Positions 9,027-18,007 of a stretch of 64,000 bases of DNA are shown in pieces; position 1 is the stretch's first letter; each line of letters starts with the position of its first letter. The notes below the pieces were generated by a model that was not told the origin of the DNA, did not search any database, and saw only the letters and a list, made by a program, of their open reading frames with translations. The position numbers were made by a program, and so were the translations under genes. Source of the DNA: a bacterium (lineage in GTDB: Bacteria > Pseudomonadota > Alphaproteobacteria > Micavibrionales > UBA2020); NCBI GenBank assembly GCA_029945425.1, contig JAQSDV010000004.1, forward strand, positions 496,436 to 560,435. The letters run 5' to 3'.

Positions 9027-9055
9027 AGCATAACCTTGGCTTTTGATTCTGTCAA
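9027..9055 (-). promoter_or_regulatory. Putative promoter of the glycine-zipper gene
   Basis: On the minus strand, TTGACA (9055-9050), a 17-nt spacer and TATGCT (9032-9027), 30 nt before the ATG. A 7-9-7 inverted repeat TACCCAA/TTGGGTA at 9091-9113 lies just upstream and could be an operator. Confidence 0.45.
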
Positions 9056-9164
9056 AAGAATTTCGGTATTATAGTGCCACATATATTCATTACCCAATTG
9101 ATCTTGTTGGGTACTTCGACTTCTTTATTCACCCTGTTCAATAACCGGCCACTTTTAAACCATA

Positions 9165-9207
9165 ACACAAAATTGCTTAAAACGCAATGATTGCGCCGTA
9201 AGCAATT
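9165..9207 (-). terminator. Putative terminator after acsA
   Basis: Nested inverted repeat: AATTGCTTA at 9171-9179 pairs with TAAGCAATT at 9199-9207, and CGCAA/TTGCG lies inside. On the minus strand a T-rich tail follows. It begins about 40 nt after the acsA stop. Confidence 0.5.
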
Positions 9208-9245
9208 GTTCGCGCTGGAGAAAGCAGGAACAATTTTTAAAGCGC

Positions 9246-11201
9246 TTACGCCGCTTTTTTCGGCAGCAGTTTGTGATTGCTGATGATCGTGTCGACAACG
9301 CTGGGATCGGCGAGGGTCGAGGTATCGCCCAGCTGGTCGAACGCGTTTTCAGCGACCTTGCGCAAAATGCGGCGCATGATTTTGCCGGAGCGCGTCTTCG
9401 GCAGGCCGGGCGCGAACAGCAGCACATCGGGTGTCGCGATCGGGCCGATCACCTTGCGCACATGCGCGACGATATCCTTGCGGAGTTCGTCGGACGGCGT
9501 ATCGCCGCCTTTCAAAATCACATAGGCGTAAATCCCCTGCCCCTTGATGTCGTGCGGGAAACCGACGACCGCGGATTCCGCGATCTTCGGATGGGAATTC
9601 AGCGCGTCTTCGATTTCGGCGGTGCCGAGGCGGTGGCCGGACACGTTGATCACGTCATCGACGCGGCCCGTGATGCGGTAGTAACCTTTCGCATCGCGTT
9701 TTGCGCCGTCGCCCGTGAAATAGCGGCCGGGATAGGCGGAGAAGTAAGTCTGCACGAAACGCGCATGATCTTTATAAACCGTGCGCATCATGCCGGGCCA
9801 GCCGTCGAGCAGCACGAGGTTGCCTTCGTTTTCGCCCTCCAGCACCACGCCATTCGCATCGACCAGCGCGGGCTGCACGCCGAAGAACGGCATGGATGCA
9901 TGCGCGGGTTTCAATTCATGCGCGCCGGGCAGCGCGGTGATCAGGATGCCGCCCGTTTCCGTCTGCCACCATGTATCGACAACGGGGCAGCGTTTTTCGC
10001 CGACGGTTTCCCAATACCAGAGCCATGCTTCCTCGTTGATCGGCTCGCCGACGGAGCCGAGGATGCGCAAAGACGCGCGGCTGGATTTTTTCACCCACTG
10101 GTCGCCCTCTTTGATGAGCGAACGGATCGCGGTGGGCGCGGTGTAGAAAATATTGACCTTATGCTTGTCGACCACCGACCAGAAACGGCCCCAGTCGGGG
10201 TAGTTCGGCACGCCTTCGAATACCAGCGTCGTCGCGCCATTGGCGAGCGGCCCGTAAACGATATAGCTGTGGCCCGTTACCCAACCCACATCCGCCGTGC
10301 ACCAGTACACGTCACCATCGTGATAATCGAACACATATTCATGCGTCATCGACGCGAAGACCAGATAGCCGCCGGTCGTATGCAGCACGCCCTTCGGCTT
10401 GCCGGTGGAACCGGAGGTGTAGAGGATAAACAGCGGGTCTTCCGCATTCATCGGCTCGCACGGGCAATCGGTCGATTGCTTGCCCACGATATCGTGATAC
10501 CAGACGTCGCGTTTGTCGTTCCATGCAACCGCACCGCCCGTGCGTTTGTAAACGATCACGGTATCGACGTTCGGGCAATCCTTCAGCGCTTCGTCGGCAT
10601 TCGCCTTCAACGGAACTTTTTTGCCGCCGCGCAGGCCTTCATCGGCGGTGATGACGACATTCGATTCGCAATCAAGGATGCGGTCGCGGAGCGACGAGGG
10701 GGAGAAACCGCCGAACACAACCGAATGCACCGCACCGATGCGTGCGCAGGCGAGCATGGCATAGGTCGCTTCGGGAATCATCGGCATGTAGATCGTAACG
10801 CGGTCGCCCTTTTTCACGCCGCGTGCTTTCAGGGCATTCGCGAGTTTGGAGACTTCATCCTTCAGCTGAGCGTAGGTGATCGTGCTGCTGTCATTCGCAT
10901 CATCGCCTTCGCGGATCAGCGCAACCTGATTGGCGCGTTTGGGCAGATGGCGGTCGATACAGTTATGCGCGACGTTCAGCGTGCCGTCATAATACCAGCG
11001 AATGCGCGCGTTATCGGCGAAATCGACATCCTTGACTTGGGTATAGGGCGTGAACCAGTCGAGGCGCTTGCCGTGTTCGCCCCAGAATTTCACCGGGTCT
11101 TCGACCGACTGTTTATACATCACGGCATATTTTTCTTTGGTAATGATCGCGTTCTTGGCGACGTCGGCGGTGACCGGAAAATATTCGGGGTAGCTGGACA
11201 T
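9246..11201 (-). CDS. acsA: Acetyl-CoA synthetase (AMP-forming)
   Basis: 651 aa, full length for Acs. It activates acetate to acetyl-CoA through acetyl-AMP in the cytoplasm. Visible motifs are the P-loop-like [11 protein letters not shown] (about residue 265), [18 protein letters not shown], the [16 protein letters not shown] hinge (here [12 protein letters not shown]) and the C-terminal [11 protein letters not shown], whose Lys is the usual acetylation and catalytic site. The N-terminal block [17 protein letters not shown] is typical. AAGGAG lies 9 nt before the ATG. It is a monocistronic minus-strand gene with a probable terminator downstream. Assignment is secure. Confidence 0.97.
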   Translation of the reverse strand: MSSYPEYFPVTADVAKNAIITKEKYAVMYKQSVEDPVKFWGEHGKRLDWFTPYTQVKDVDFADNARIRWYYDGTLNVAHNCIDRHLPKRANQVALIREGDDANDSSTITYAQLKDEVSKLANALKARGVKKGDRVTIYMPMIPEATYAMLACARIGAVHSVVFGGFSPSSLRDRILDCESNVVITADEGLRGGKKVPLKANADEALKDCPNVDTVIVYKRTGGAVAWNDKRDVWYHDIVGKQSTDCPCEPMNAEDPLFILYTSGSTGKPKGVLHTTGGYLVFASMTHEYVFDYHDGDVYWCTADVGWVTGHSYIVYGPLANGATTLVFEGVPNYPDWGRFWSVVDKHKVNIFYTAPTAIRSLIKEGDQWVKKSSRASLRILGSVGEPINEEAWLWYWETVGEKRCPVVDTWWQTETGGILITALPGAHELKPAHASMPFFGVQPALVDANGVVLEGENEGNLVLLDGWPGMMRTVYKDHARFVQTYFSAYPGRYFTGDGAKRDAKGYYRITGRVDDVINVSGHRLGTAEIEDALNSHPKIAESAVVGFPHDIKGQGIYAYVILKGGDTPSDELRKDIVAHVRKVIGPIATPDVLLFAPGLPKTRSGKIMRRILRKVAENAFDQLGDTSTLADPSVVDTIISNHKLLPKKAA

Positions 11202-11328
11202 GTGAATGCTCCTTGAGCGTCAAAAATAATCGGCGGCAAATTTCAGAAACTCAGAATAACAGTGTTTTTCCGCGCGTCTATTGGGTTGTGCGGCTTGTTG
11301 CGGCGCAATATGCCATAAGGGAATAATT

Positions 11329-11895
11329 TTATTCCGCGTGCGCGGCCATGCCCAGTTTTTGCAAAATAAAATCCGCACGCGCCGGCACAGGCAGCACCGG
11401 CACGGCCACCAGTTCATAGCCGAGCGCGGTATAGGCCGCCGCGATCTGCCCGCCGATTTTTTCCGCCTGCGCGTCGCTTTCGGTGCGCACGCCATCCTTC
11501 ACCAGCGGCAACCGGTCGAGCATGAAGACAGCGCGGTAATGGTAGGTATGGGACGCCTCGATCGCCTGTTTCGCATCGACGCCCGCGAGCCTGAAATACA
11601 CAATGCTGTCGGGCGTGCCGCGGTCGGAGAAAACCAGTTTCTTTTCATCGAGTGCTTTTTCACGCGCAAGCTTGAACCGCAAAATCTTGCGCTGCATTTC
11701 CTGCACGTAATCGGCGCCACGAATTTCGGCGAGCGTCATGCCGTGGCGCAGACATTCCTCGATCAATTCGCGGGCGACTTCGGTCTGGATGGGATAGCCG
11801 CGCGCCGCAAGTTCGTCGATCACCGATGTTTTGCCCGATGACGGCGCGCCCGTGATGACACACCACTGCGTATCGAATTTAAACCCGTTCGTCAT
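11329..11895 (-). CDS. AAA-type P-loop ATPase/kinase-like protein, 188 aa
   Basis: The Walker A motif is GAPSSGKTS at about residues 16-24. The sequence resembles the AAA_28/NadR-like single-domain P-loop group: VAREL, then SDRGTPDSIVYF, which places an acidic Walker B-like residue near 90. These proteins are about 180 residues and probably phosphorylate a small molecule or nucleotide. No export signal is seen. It is the last gene of a three-gene minus-strand operon with the EVE-domain protein and a hypothetical protein; the start overlaps the upstream gene by 17 nt. The substrate is not deducible. Confidence 0.75.
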   Translation of the reverse strand: MTNGFKFDTQWCVITGAPSSGKTSVIDELAARGYPIQTEVARELIEECLRHGMTLAEIRGADYVQEMQRKILRFKLAREKALDEKKLVFSDRGTPDSIVYFRLAGVDAKQAIEASHTYHYRAVFMLDRLPLVKDGVRTESDAQAEKIGGQIAAAYTALGYELVAVPVLPVPARADFILQKLGMAAHAE

Positions 11896-12436
11896 GGCAC
11901 GGCCCCCATTGATGCAGGTTGTGGCGTTTCACCAGACACTTCGCATGGCTGCGCCAGAAAGACGGGCAGCCCGCATGGGGCGCTTTTGCCTCGCCCAGAA
12001 ATTCATCCTCCGGCGGCAGGCGGAAATCGGCCGCGACCTGTTCGGGCAATACGGCATAGAGCGCGCGGTCGTCATCGAGCGTCAGCGGTTTGCAGGCGTT
12101 ATCGCGGTGCAGGCGCACGGATGCATGAATCCGCGCCAATTCCTGCGTTAATTGCGCATCATCCATTTTTTCAAGATCGGTGTCCCACAATTTGGGGTCG
12201 GTCACGGCGGCGGGATTTTGCGCCTCCGCCGTATCGGCGCGGCGGAGTTTAAAGTAAGCGCGGCACATATCCGTCGCTTCTTCCACCGGCGGCACTTCTG
12301 TCGGCACGGGGAATGATCCCGCGATCAGCGCCCAGACGGCGTAATCATCGAGCCAGCAGCGGTCGTCGCCCTTCGCGTCGCGGTGCTGCCGGATCGCGTG
12401 GCGGCAGGCGATGATTTCCGCGAAGGGATCGGTCAC
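11879..12436 (-). CDS. Hypothetical protein, 185 aa
   Basis: The GTG start at 12436 overlaps the TGA of the EVE-domain gene in a GTGA arrangement, indicating translational coupling. The protein is acidic and helical. The first half is MTDPFAEIIACRHAIRQHRD and the C-terminal tail is rich in Cys/His (CPSFWRSHAKCLVKRHNLHQ, about residues 158-177). That tail might bind a metal, but the spacing matches no zinc finger I know. No known family recognised. Context suggests a shared job with the neighbouring P-loop protein. Confidence 0.65.
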   Translation of the reverse strand: MTDPFAEIIACRHAIRQHRDAKGDDRCWLDDYAVWALIAGSFPVPTEVPPVEEATDMCRAYFKLRRADTAEAQNPAAVTDPKLWDTDLEKMDDAQLTQELARIHASVRLHRDNACKPLTLDDDRALYAVLPEQVAADFRLPPEDEFLGEAKAPHAGCPSFWRSHAKCLVKRHNLHQWGPCHDERV

Positions 12437-12843
12437 TTCACGCCGCCGAGCTTGGAAATGATTTTCGCTTCTTCGGCGGTGACGGGGGAGACGGAAAGGC
12501 GCGACTGTTTCACCAGCGCCATGTTTTTCAAAACCGGATGCACCTTGATATCGGCGAGCGTCACGAAAGTTTTGAAGGGCGCGCCAGCCGTCACCTCCAC
12601 CATGCCGAACTTGCCCGCTTCGTCGGTCGGGTCAGGATGGTAAAGTTTGCTGACCGTCATCGTGCCGACGATTTCCTTGCCGTCATTCGAATGATAGAAA
12701 AAACAGGTATCGCCGATTTTCATGGCCTTCATGTTATTGGCGGCCTGATAATTGCGCACGCCGGTCCAGCCGGATTTTTTATCCTTCACGAATTGCTGCC
12801 AGCTATAGGCATCGGGTTCGGATTTCATCAGCCAGTAGGCCAT
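12433..12843 (-). CDS. EVE-domain protein (thymocyte nuclear protein 1 family)
   Basis: 136 aa, made of a single EVE domain. The N-terminal AYWLMKSEPDAYSWQQF and SGWTGVRNYQAANNMKAMKI are diagnostic, followed by FFYHSNDGKEIVGTM. EVE domains share the PUA fold and are thought to read modified bases in DNA or RNA; bacterial members are widespread and their roles remain unclear. The ATG at 12843 is preferred to an upstream one at 12855 because GGAGAG sits properly before it and family members begin at this point. It is the first gene of a three-gene operon. Confidence 0.93.
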   Translation of the reverse strand: MAYWLMKSEPDAYSWQQFVKDKKSGWTGVRNYQAANNMKAMKIGDTCFFYHSNDGKEIVGTMTVSKLYHPDPTDEAGKFGMVEVTAGAPFKTFVTLADIKVHPVLKNMALVKQSRLSVSPVTAEEAKIISKLGGVK

Positions 12844-12911
12844 CGCGCTCTCCATTTTTCTTTGGTTTTAGCATTGGAATCCGGCGCAAAAAACCACGGA
12901 TTATTGTCCGT

Positions 12912-12940
12912 TTGCATAATGACGGGATTCGGGGTATAAA
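12912..12940 (+). promoter_or_regulatory. Putative promoter abutting a start codon
   Basis: TTGCAT at 12912-12917, a 17-nt spacer and TATAAA at 12935-12940. The ATG follows after 6 nt at 12947, so the mRNA would be leaderless; no Shine-Dalgarno is present. Confidence 0.45.
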
Positions 12941-12946
12941 TTTGCC

Positions 12947-13567
12947 ATGACCGAAATCATTATCTGCCGCGCGAACGAAGTGCTGAAGAAAGTGTCCGAA
13001 CAGGACGCCGCCGGCACGCCCGTATCCGCGGTGCTGTCGATCGAGCATCCGGGCGCGGCTTTAGACAAAAACGGTTCCGCCCCGCGCCTCGCCGCGCATG
13101 GCCATGTCGACATCGCGCAAAAAATTCTGGTGTTCTGGGATTCGGAGCAAGTGGTGAAAGACGGCCCCGACCTGAAACAGGTCAAGGAAGGCATGGAATT
13201 CATCATGGAACATGCCGCGACCGGCCCCGTGATCATCCATTGCCATGCGGGCAAGGCGCGGTCGACCGCGATGGCGCTGGGCGCGTTTGCGCTGCTGCAT
13301 CCGGAAAAACCCGAAAACGAATTGATCGATATGCTGCTGGCGATCCGCCCGCAGGCGGCGCCGAATATTCTGGTGATGGAAATGGTCGACCAGCTGGCAG
13401 GGCGCAACGGAAAACTGTTGCAGGCCGTGCTGGATCATCCGGTGATATCCGCGCAGCGCGCGCAGGCCGAAAGCAACCGCCGCGACATGATGCGGGAACG
13501 CCCCGAATGGTTCGCCCGCATGCATCCGGAAAAAGCACCGCCGGGTTCTATTCCGCCGAAGCCTTAA
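12947..13567 (+). CDS. Tyrosine-phosphatase-like protein
   Basis: 206 aa. The active-site loop HCHAGKARS (about residues 99-107) fits H-C-x5-R-S of cysteine phosphatases, and VIIHCHAG is the preceding strand. The helix after it (MALGAFALLH) is typical. The general-acid Asp is probably in the stretch around residues 60-75 but cannot be fixed by eye. Comparable small bacterial proteins are annotated as protein-tyrosine-phosphatase-like. The last 60 residues are charged and end in a Pro-rich tail. It overlaps the gpsA stop by 4 nt on the opposite strand. Catalysis is likely, substrate unknown. Confidence 0.8.
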   Translation: MTEIIICRANEVLKKVSEQDAAGTPVSAVLSIEHPGAALDKNGSAPRLAAHGHVDIAQKILVFWDSEQVVKDGPDLKQVKEGMEFIMEHAATGPVIIHCHAGKARSTAMALGAFALLHPEKPENELIDMLLAIRPQAAPNILVMEMVDQLAGRNGKLLQAVLDHPVISAQRAQAESNRRDMMRERPEWFARMHPEKAPPGSIPPKP

Positions 13568-14571
13568 GAATTTTCGTTTTTCAAATCGCGGCTGAGCAGC
13601 CCGAGGACGATATCATCCACATTCGCGCCGCTATGCAGGATTTCCTTGACCGCAAGGCAGATCGGCATTTCAACGTCATGCGCCGCTGCGTAATCGGCGA
13701 CTGCCCAAGACGTTGTGACGCCTTCGGATACCGATTTGCGCTCCGCCAATATCTGTTTCAGCGGCTTGCCCTGCCCCAACTCGAACCCCAGCGAATAGTT
13801 GCGCGAGGTCATCGATGAACAGGTGAGAGTCAAATCGCCCAGACCCGCGAGGCCAAGGAATGTTTCCGGCTTTGCCCCGCGCTTCACGCCCAGACGGCGG
13901 ATTTCCGCGATGCCGCGGGTCATTACGGCGGCCTTTGCGTTTTGACCCAAGCCACGGCCTTCGACAATGCCGCAGGCAATCGCGATCACGTTTTTAAGCG
14001 CGCCTGCGATTTCCACGCCCACCACATCGTCGGATAAATAGGGGCGGAAAGATTTCCCCCGCACGGCCAGCGCCCAGCTTTGCGCGGTTTTTTCATCGGC
14101 TGAAGTCGCGAGCGTGATGGCGGTCGGCAAGCCGCGCACAGCTTCGGTTGCGAAGGTCGGGCCGGAGAAGGCAGCATAGGGATGGTCGGGTACAATTTCC
14201 GCCGCGACTTCGGACAGCAAGTATCCGGTGGTCATTTCGATACCCTTGGAGGCGTTCAATAACGGCACGCCAGCGGGCAGCAGCGGCGCAAGTTTCTTGA
14301 GTGTTTCGCGCAGGTATTGCGTGGGCGTGACCAGCATCACCAGTTGCGCATTCGTAACCGCGCCCGCCAGATCGGCTGTGGCCTTCAATTTCGCATCCAG
14401 TTTCGCGCCCGCCAGATAGGTCGCGTTTTCATGGGAAGTGTTGATTTTATCGGCGAGGCCGGCATCGCGCGCGAACAGCGTGACATCGCGTCCGGCCTGC
14501 GAAAAAATATGCGCGAGCGCCGTGCCCCATGAACCGCCGCCGATAACGGCGATATTCTGAATTCCTGACAT
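13564..14571 (-). CDS. gpsA: NAD(P)H-dependent glycerol-3-phosphate dehydrogenase
   Basis: 335 aa, the normal length. It reduces dihydroxyacetone phosphate to sn-glycerol-3-phosphate, the first step of phospholipid synthesis. The dinucleotide site GGGSWGTALA is at residues 11-20. The conserved catalytic region ALKNVIAIACGIVEGRGLGQ is near residues 190-210, and the C-terminal domain has GLGDLTLTCSS. It lies 2 nt after the tsaD stop and is clearly in one operon with it. Confidence 0.97.
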   Translation of the reverse strand: MSGIQNIAVIGGGSWGTALAHIFSQAGRDVTLFARDAGLADKINTSHENATYLAGAKLDAKLKATADLAGAVTNAQLVMLVTPTQYLRETLKKLAPLLPAGVPLLNASKGIEMTTGYLLSEVAAEIVPDHPYAAFSGPTFATEAVRGLPTAITLATSADEKTAQSWALAVRGKSFRPYLSDDVVGVEIAGALKNVIAIACGIVEGRGLGQNAKAAVMTRGIAEIRRLGVKRGAKPETFLGLAGLGDLTLTCSSMTSRNYSLGFELGQGKPLKQILAERKSVSEGVTTSWAVADYAAAHDVEMPICLAVKEILHSGANVDDIVLGLLSRDLKNENS

Positions 14572-14573
14572 TG

Positions 14574-15641
14574 CTATACCTTTTGCGATTTGATTTGGGC
14601 GACGGGGGCATCGGGGTCGAGCGGCCAGCGCGCATGCACCTTGAAATCGGGCGCATCGACCATGCCGAGTTGAAGGCGTTCCATGCCCGCCCAGGCAATC
14701 ATGGCGGCGTTATCGGTGCAGAGTTTCAGGGGCGGCGCGATAAAGCGCAAACCCGCATCACCCGCGATTTTTTCCAGCACGCTGCGCAACGCTTTATTGG
14801 CAGCAACACCGCCCGCCACAACCAGCGCATGGGCATCAGGGCATTGCGCCTTGTACATCGCAATCGCGTTTTTCACGCGGTCGGATAACACATCCGCCAC
14901 GACATCCTGAAATGCGAAACAGATATCCACTAAATCCTCTTGCGGGATTTCTTCGGGCAGCGCATCCGCCATGCGGCGCACGGCGGTTTTAAGGCCGGAG
15001 AAGGAAAAGTCGCAGCCGGGCTTGCCGACCATCGGTTTCGGCAGCGGGAATTTCTTGCGCGCACGCGCCGGCGTGCCACACGACGCCGCCATACGTTCCA
15101 CCGCAGGCCCGCCGGGATAGCCGAGGCCGAGAAGCTTGGAGGTTTTATCGAACGCCTCGCCCGCCGCGTCATCGATCGTCGTGCCGATGCGTTTATATTT
15201 TCCGACGCCTTCGACAATCAGCAACTGGCAATGCCCGCCGGAGACGAGCAGCAGCAGATAGGGGAACGCCACATCATCCGTCAGGCGCACGGTCAGCGCA
15301 TGACCTTCAAGGTGATTAACACCGATCAGGGGCGTGCCATGCACGGCGGCAATCGCCTTCGCCGTCATTACGCCCACCAGCACGCCGCCGATCAGGCCGG
15401 GTCCGGCGGTGACGGCGATACCGTCTAAATCTTTAAATGTCAGTTTGGATTCTTCCAGCGCTTCGCGCACCAGCGCATCAATATGGGTCAGGTGGGCGCG
15501 CGCGGCGATTTCGGGCACGACGCCGCCGAATTTTTCATGCTCCATCTGGCTCAACACAAGGTTGGCCAAAATCTGCTTTTCCGATGTGACCACCGCGACG
15601 GCTGTTTCGTCGCAGCTGGTTTCGATACCCAGGACTTTCAT
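14574..15641 (-). CDS. tsaD: tRNA N6-threonylcarbamoyladenosine synthase subunit TsaD
   Basis: 355 aa. It transfers threonylcarbamoyl to A37 of ANN-decoding tRNAs, acting with TsaB and TsaE (not in this window). Signature sequences are [17 protein letters not shown] at the start, VNHLEGHAL with the metal-binding histidines, VSGGHCQLL, and the ATPase-fold block [22 protein letters not shown]. The frame is open 54 nt further upstream, but the family starts at [10 protein letters not shown], so I placed the start at 15641. The operon continues into gpsA. Confidence 0.97.
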   Translation of the reverse strand: MKVLGIETSCDETAVAVVTSEKQILANLVLSQMEHEKFGGVVPEIAARAHLTHIDALVREALEESKLTFKDLDGIAVTAGPGLIGGVLVGVMTAKAIAAVHGTPLIGVNHLEGHALTVRLTDDVAFPYLLLLVSGGHCQLLIVEGVGKYKRIGTTIDDAAGEAFDKTSKLLGLGYPGGPAVERMAASCGTPARARKKFPLPKPMVGKPGCDFSFSGLKTAVRRMADALPEEIPQEDLVDICFAFQDVVADVLSDRVKNAIAMYKAQCPDAHALVVAGGVAANKALRSVLEKIAGDAGLRFIAPPLKLCTDNAAMIAWAGMERLQLGMVDAPDFKVHARWPLDPDAPVAQIKSQKV

Positions 15642-15665
15642 GGTTTCGGTTATAGCATAACGGCG

Positions 15666-15703
15666 CTTTAAAAAGCAAAACGGCCCCTTTTTCAAGGGGC
15701 CGC
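15666..15703 (-). terminator. Terminator after the soluble SPFH gene
   Basis: A perfect 9-bp stem CGGCCCCTT/AAGGGGCCG at 15681-15702 with a 4-nt loop. On the minus strand it is followed by TTTTGCTTTTT. It sits 24 nt after the SPFH gene stop and just before the tsaD start. Confidence 0.8.
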
Positions 15704-15726
15704 CTGCTTTATTGGTTAAACCGGTC

Positions 15727-16608
15727 TTAGCCGACTTTGGGCGGCTTGATCGCGGGCGTCGCCAGATTGTCGTTCTGGGACGGGACGATGTGGCCCTTGG
15801 TCAGCGTCTTGCCGAGCGTCTGCATCTGGGCGATCAGGTCACCGGCATTGGTGGTGCTGAGGATCATGTTGCCCTTTTCGGCCGCGTCGCGGGTGGTGTC
15901 GAGCGCCATCGCAAGGGTGATGACCTCGTGCGCCATTTCGGGCGACATGCCTTTTTTGGCGAGGTTGTTGAACTGCTCGGCATAGTTCGCGAAAATCGCA
16001 GCGCGCTGTTCGGCGATACCTTCACCGTGCAGGCGCAGGGCCTCTTTACGCGCTTCCGCTTCGGCGATGATGCGCATCTTGATCGCGGCAGAATCGTTCT
16101 GCGCTGCCAGCATGTTGCGCTCCGCTTCCTTGACGGAGGAGAAGGAGTTCATGGCGGTCTGGTTCGCATGGGGTTCGTCCACGATCACATCGACCAGTTT
16201 CATGCCGTAAAGATCTTCGATCTCCTTGCCGACCTTCTGGCGCGCGAGTTCCGAGATATGTTCGCGGGTCTGGTACAGTTCGATGAAATCCATGCCCGAC
16301 ACCAGCTGCTTGATGGTTGCGGCCACGCGCACCTTCACCTGTTCCTCGGGCTTGTTGCTGTCGTAGTGGTAACGCTTCGCATCCGTCACTTGGGTGTGAA
16401 TCTTGATGGGGATGGAGACGAAGATATCGTCCTTCGTTTTCGTGCTGAGCGTTTCTTCAACCTGACGCAGCGAAAGGTCGACGCGTGCCGCGATGTTGTG
16501 CCAGGGCGGCACAACCGTGATACCGGGGGTGGTGATGGTCTGCGTGTATTTGCCGAAGCTTTGCATGATCACGGCTTCTTTTTCTTTGACGGTAAAAACA
16601 AATGTCAT
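15727..16608 (-). CDS. SPFH/band-7 domain protein without membrane anchor
   Basis: 293 aa. The SPFH core starts almost at residue 1 ([20 protein letters not shown]) and runs to about residue 170, containing [19 protein letters not shown] long charged coiled coil with [20 protein letters not shown] follows, then an assembly tail ending in a Pro/Lys-rich stretch. Unlike its paralogue just upstream at 16692-17651, it has no N-terminal hydrophobic segment, so it may rely on the paralogue for membrane attachment. Both resemble the stomatin/HIR branch of SPFH scaffolds. A ribosome site AGGAA lies upstream. Hetero-oligomer formation is inference. Confidence 0.88.
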   Translation of the reverse strand: MTFVFTVKEKEAVIMQSFGKYTQTITTPGITVVPPWHNIAARVDLSLRQVEETLSTKTKDDIFVSIPIKIHTQVTDAKRYHYDSNKPEEQVKVRVAATIKQLVSGMDFIELYQTREHISELARQKVGKEIEDLYGMKLVDVIVDEPHANQTAMNSFSSVKEAERNMLAAQNDSAAIKMRIIAEAEARKEALRLHGEGIAEQRAAIFANYAEQFNNLAKKGMSPEMAHEVITLAMALDTTRDAAEKGNMILSTTNAGDLIAQMQTLGKTLTKGHIVPSQNDNLATPAIKPPKVG

Positions 16609-16642
16609 TGTCGTAATTCCTTTTTGTGGGGTGGACGCAAGA

Positions 16643-16670
16643 GCGGCCTGCAGGAAATCCTGCAGGCCGC
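16643..16670. terminator. Strong hairpin between the two SPFH genes
   Basis: A 12-13 bp near-perfect stem GCGGCCTGCAGGA/TCCTGCAGGCCGC. The T-run (TTTTA) follows on the plus strand only; on the minus, coding strand, the tail is weak. It may attenuate or process the SPFH transcript rather than stop it completely. Confidence 0.45.
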
Positions 16671-16691
16671 TTTTATTCAGGTTCGGTTATA

Positions 16692-17651
16692 TCAGCCTTG
16701 TTTCGGCGGCTTGTGCGCGGGGGTCGCGTGACCACCGTCGTCATTCGCATGGCCGTTGGAGGGCTTGGTCAGCGATTTGCCGAGCGCCTGCATCTGGCCC
16801 AGCACATCGCTTGCGTTGCCGCTGGTGATGATGATGTTGCCGCTCTTCGCTGCGTCGCGGATGGTGTCGTTCTGCATGGCGAGCGTGATGATCTGGTGCG
16901 CCATATCTTCGGACAGGCCTTCCTTCGCGAGTTTGTTGAACTGCTGCGCGTAGTTTTCGAAAATCGCGGAACGCTGTGCTGCGATACCTTCGCCGTCCAG
17001 TTTCTGCGCTTCCTTGCGGCCTTCGGCTTCAAGGATCATGCGTTTCTTTTCCGCTTCCGCCATGTTCAGCATCGTCTGGCGTTCCATTTCGGAGCCTTTG
17101 ACGTTGTTGTACTTGTTCTGCAGGTCCTGCGGGGCATGGGGCTCATCGACGATCACGTCGACCAGTTTCATGCCGTAGAGGTCTTCGATTTCCTTGCCCA
17201 CGTTTTCGCGCACGCGGTCGGAGATGGTCTGGCGGCCCTGATAGAGTTCCGCGAAGTCCATGTTCGAGGTCAGCTGTTTCACGGTGGCGGCCACGCGTGA
17301 CATCACCTGTTTCAGCGGGTCGTTCGACGCGTAGTGGTATTTTTTGGGATCGTACACTTCAAGGTGCATCTTGATCGGCACGGTCACGAAGATGTTGTCT
17401 TTGGTTTTGGTCGCGAGGTCTTCCTTGAATTCCTGCAGCGCGGTCGGCACGCGTTCTGCGACGGTCTGGAAAGGCCACGGCGCCTTCAGCTGCAGGCCGG
17501 GGGAATTGACGGTCTTGACGTATTTGCCGAAGCTTTCGATCAGGACTTCCTGCTTCTCGCGCACGTTCATAATCATGCTGGAGAGCCAGCCCACTGCCGC
17601 GCCGCCGCCCGCAATAAGCGCGCCTGCGATAAGTGCCGTTTCGATAATCAT
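16692..17651 (-). CDS. SPFH/band-7 domain membrane protein
   Basis: 319 aa from the ATG at 17651 (MIIETALIAGALIAGGGAAV), chosen because the N-terminal hydrophobic helix begins there and AGGAG lies upstream. The SPFH domain (REKQEVLIESFGKYVKTV to about residue 190) has the HIR/stomatin-like block [20 protein letters not shown]. It is followed by the coiled coil MAEAEKKRMILEAEGRKEAQ and a C-terminal Gly/His-rich tail. It is a paralogue of the next gene downstream, with matching C-terminal blocks (DAAKSGNIIITSGNASD here, [17 protein letters not shown] there). Such proteins form cage-like membrane scaffolds; the client is unknown. Confidence 0.9.
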   Translation of the reverse strand: MIIETALIAGALIAGGGAAVGWLSSMIMNVREKQEVLIESFGKYVKTVNSPGLQLKAPWPFQTVAERVPTALQEFKEDLATKTKDNIFVTVPIKMHLEVYDPKKYHYASNDPLKQVMSRVAATVKQLTSNMDFAELYQGRQTISDRVRENVGKEIEDLYGMKLVDVIVDEPHAPQDLQNKYNNVKGSEMERQTMLNMAEAEKKRMILEAEGRKEAQKLDGEGIAAQRSAIFENYAQQFNKLAKEGLSEDMAHQIITLAMQNDTIRDAAKSGNIIITSGNASDVLGQMQALGKSLTKPSNGHANDDGGHATPAHKPPKQG

Positions 17652-18007
17652 ACTGTCTGTGCTCCTGTTAAAATTGTTTTTCGTTTTTTTGCAGCAATAT
17701 ACGCCCCGCCTCATGTGAGGGTGGTTGAGATCGTTCCCGTAAAGAAAGTGGGGTGCATATGTCCTACATACCTTGAGCGCAAAACACCGTCAAGTTCGGT
17801 TGTTTCGCGATTTTCCTGAAGATGTTTCTATTTTCGATAGTCAAATAGCATCACCCTGAAATGCTTGTAAATACGGAGAATCTGCGGATATCTGAATTAT
17901 TTTAATTTCATTTTCATAATATACTCGATTTGAGTATAATTTAATTACTTTCAGCCGTTAAAAATTTGATTCGCATGGCCTTCGGTCCCGCGTTAAAACC
18001 GTTCGTC
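17652..18007. other. Divergent intergenic region, 356 nt
   Basis: A/T-rich, between the SPFH pair and hemC. No gene supported. It carries the hemC promoter/operator candidate at 17920-17940 and presumably the SPFH promoter near 17700-17800. Confidence 0.5.
17920..17940 (+). promoter_or_regulatory. Perfect inverted repeat overlapping a TATAAT box upstream of hemC
   Basis: TATACTC at 17920-17926 and GAGTATA at 17932-17938 form a 7-5-7 dyad whose right arm overlaps TATAAT at 17935-17940. A repressor bound there would occlude the -10 box. The -35 match is weak (TTTCAT region near 17912). Confidence 0.4.

Noticed and set aside
9273..11216. A 647-codon plus-strand open frame
   Set aside because: It lies exactly opposite acsA, whose protein sequence is unmistakable. 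The translation is Arg/Ala/His-rich without domains, typical of an antisense shadow in GC-rich DNA.
15642..15695. Upstream extension of TsaD by 18 residues
   Set aside because: The extension overlaps the SPFH terminator, and family members begin at the downstream [10 protein letters not shown].
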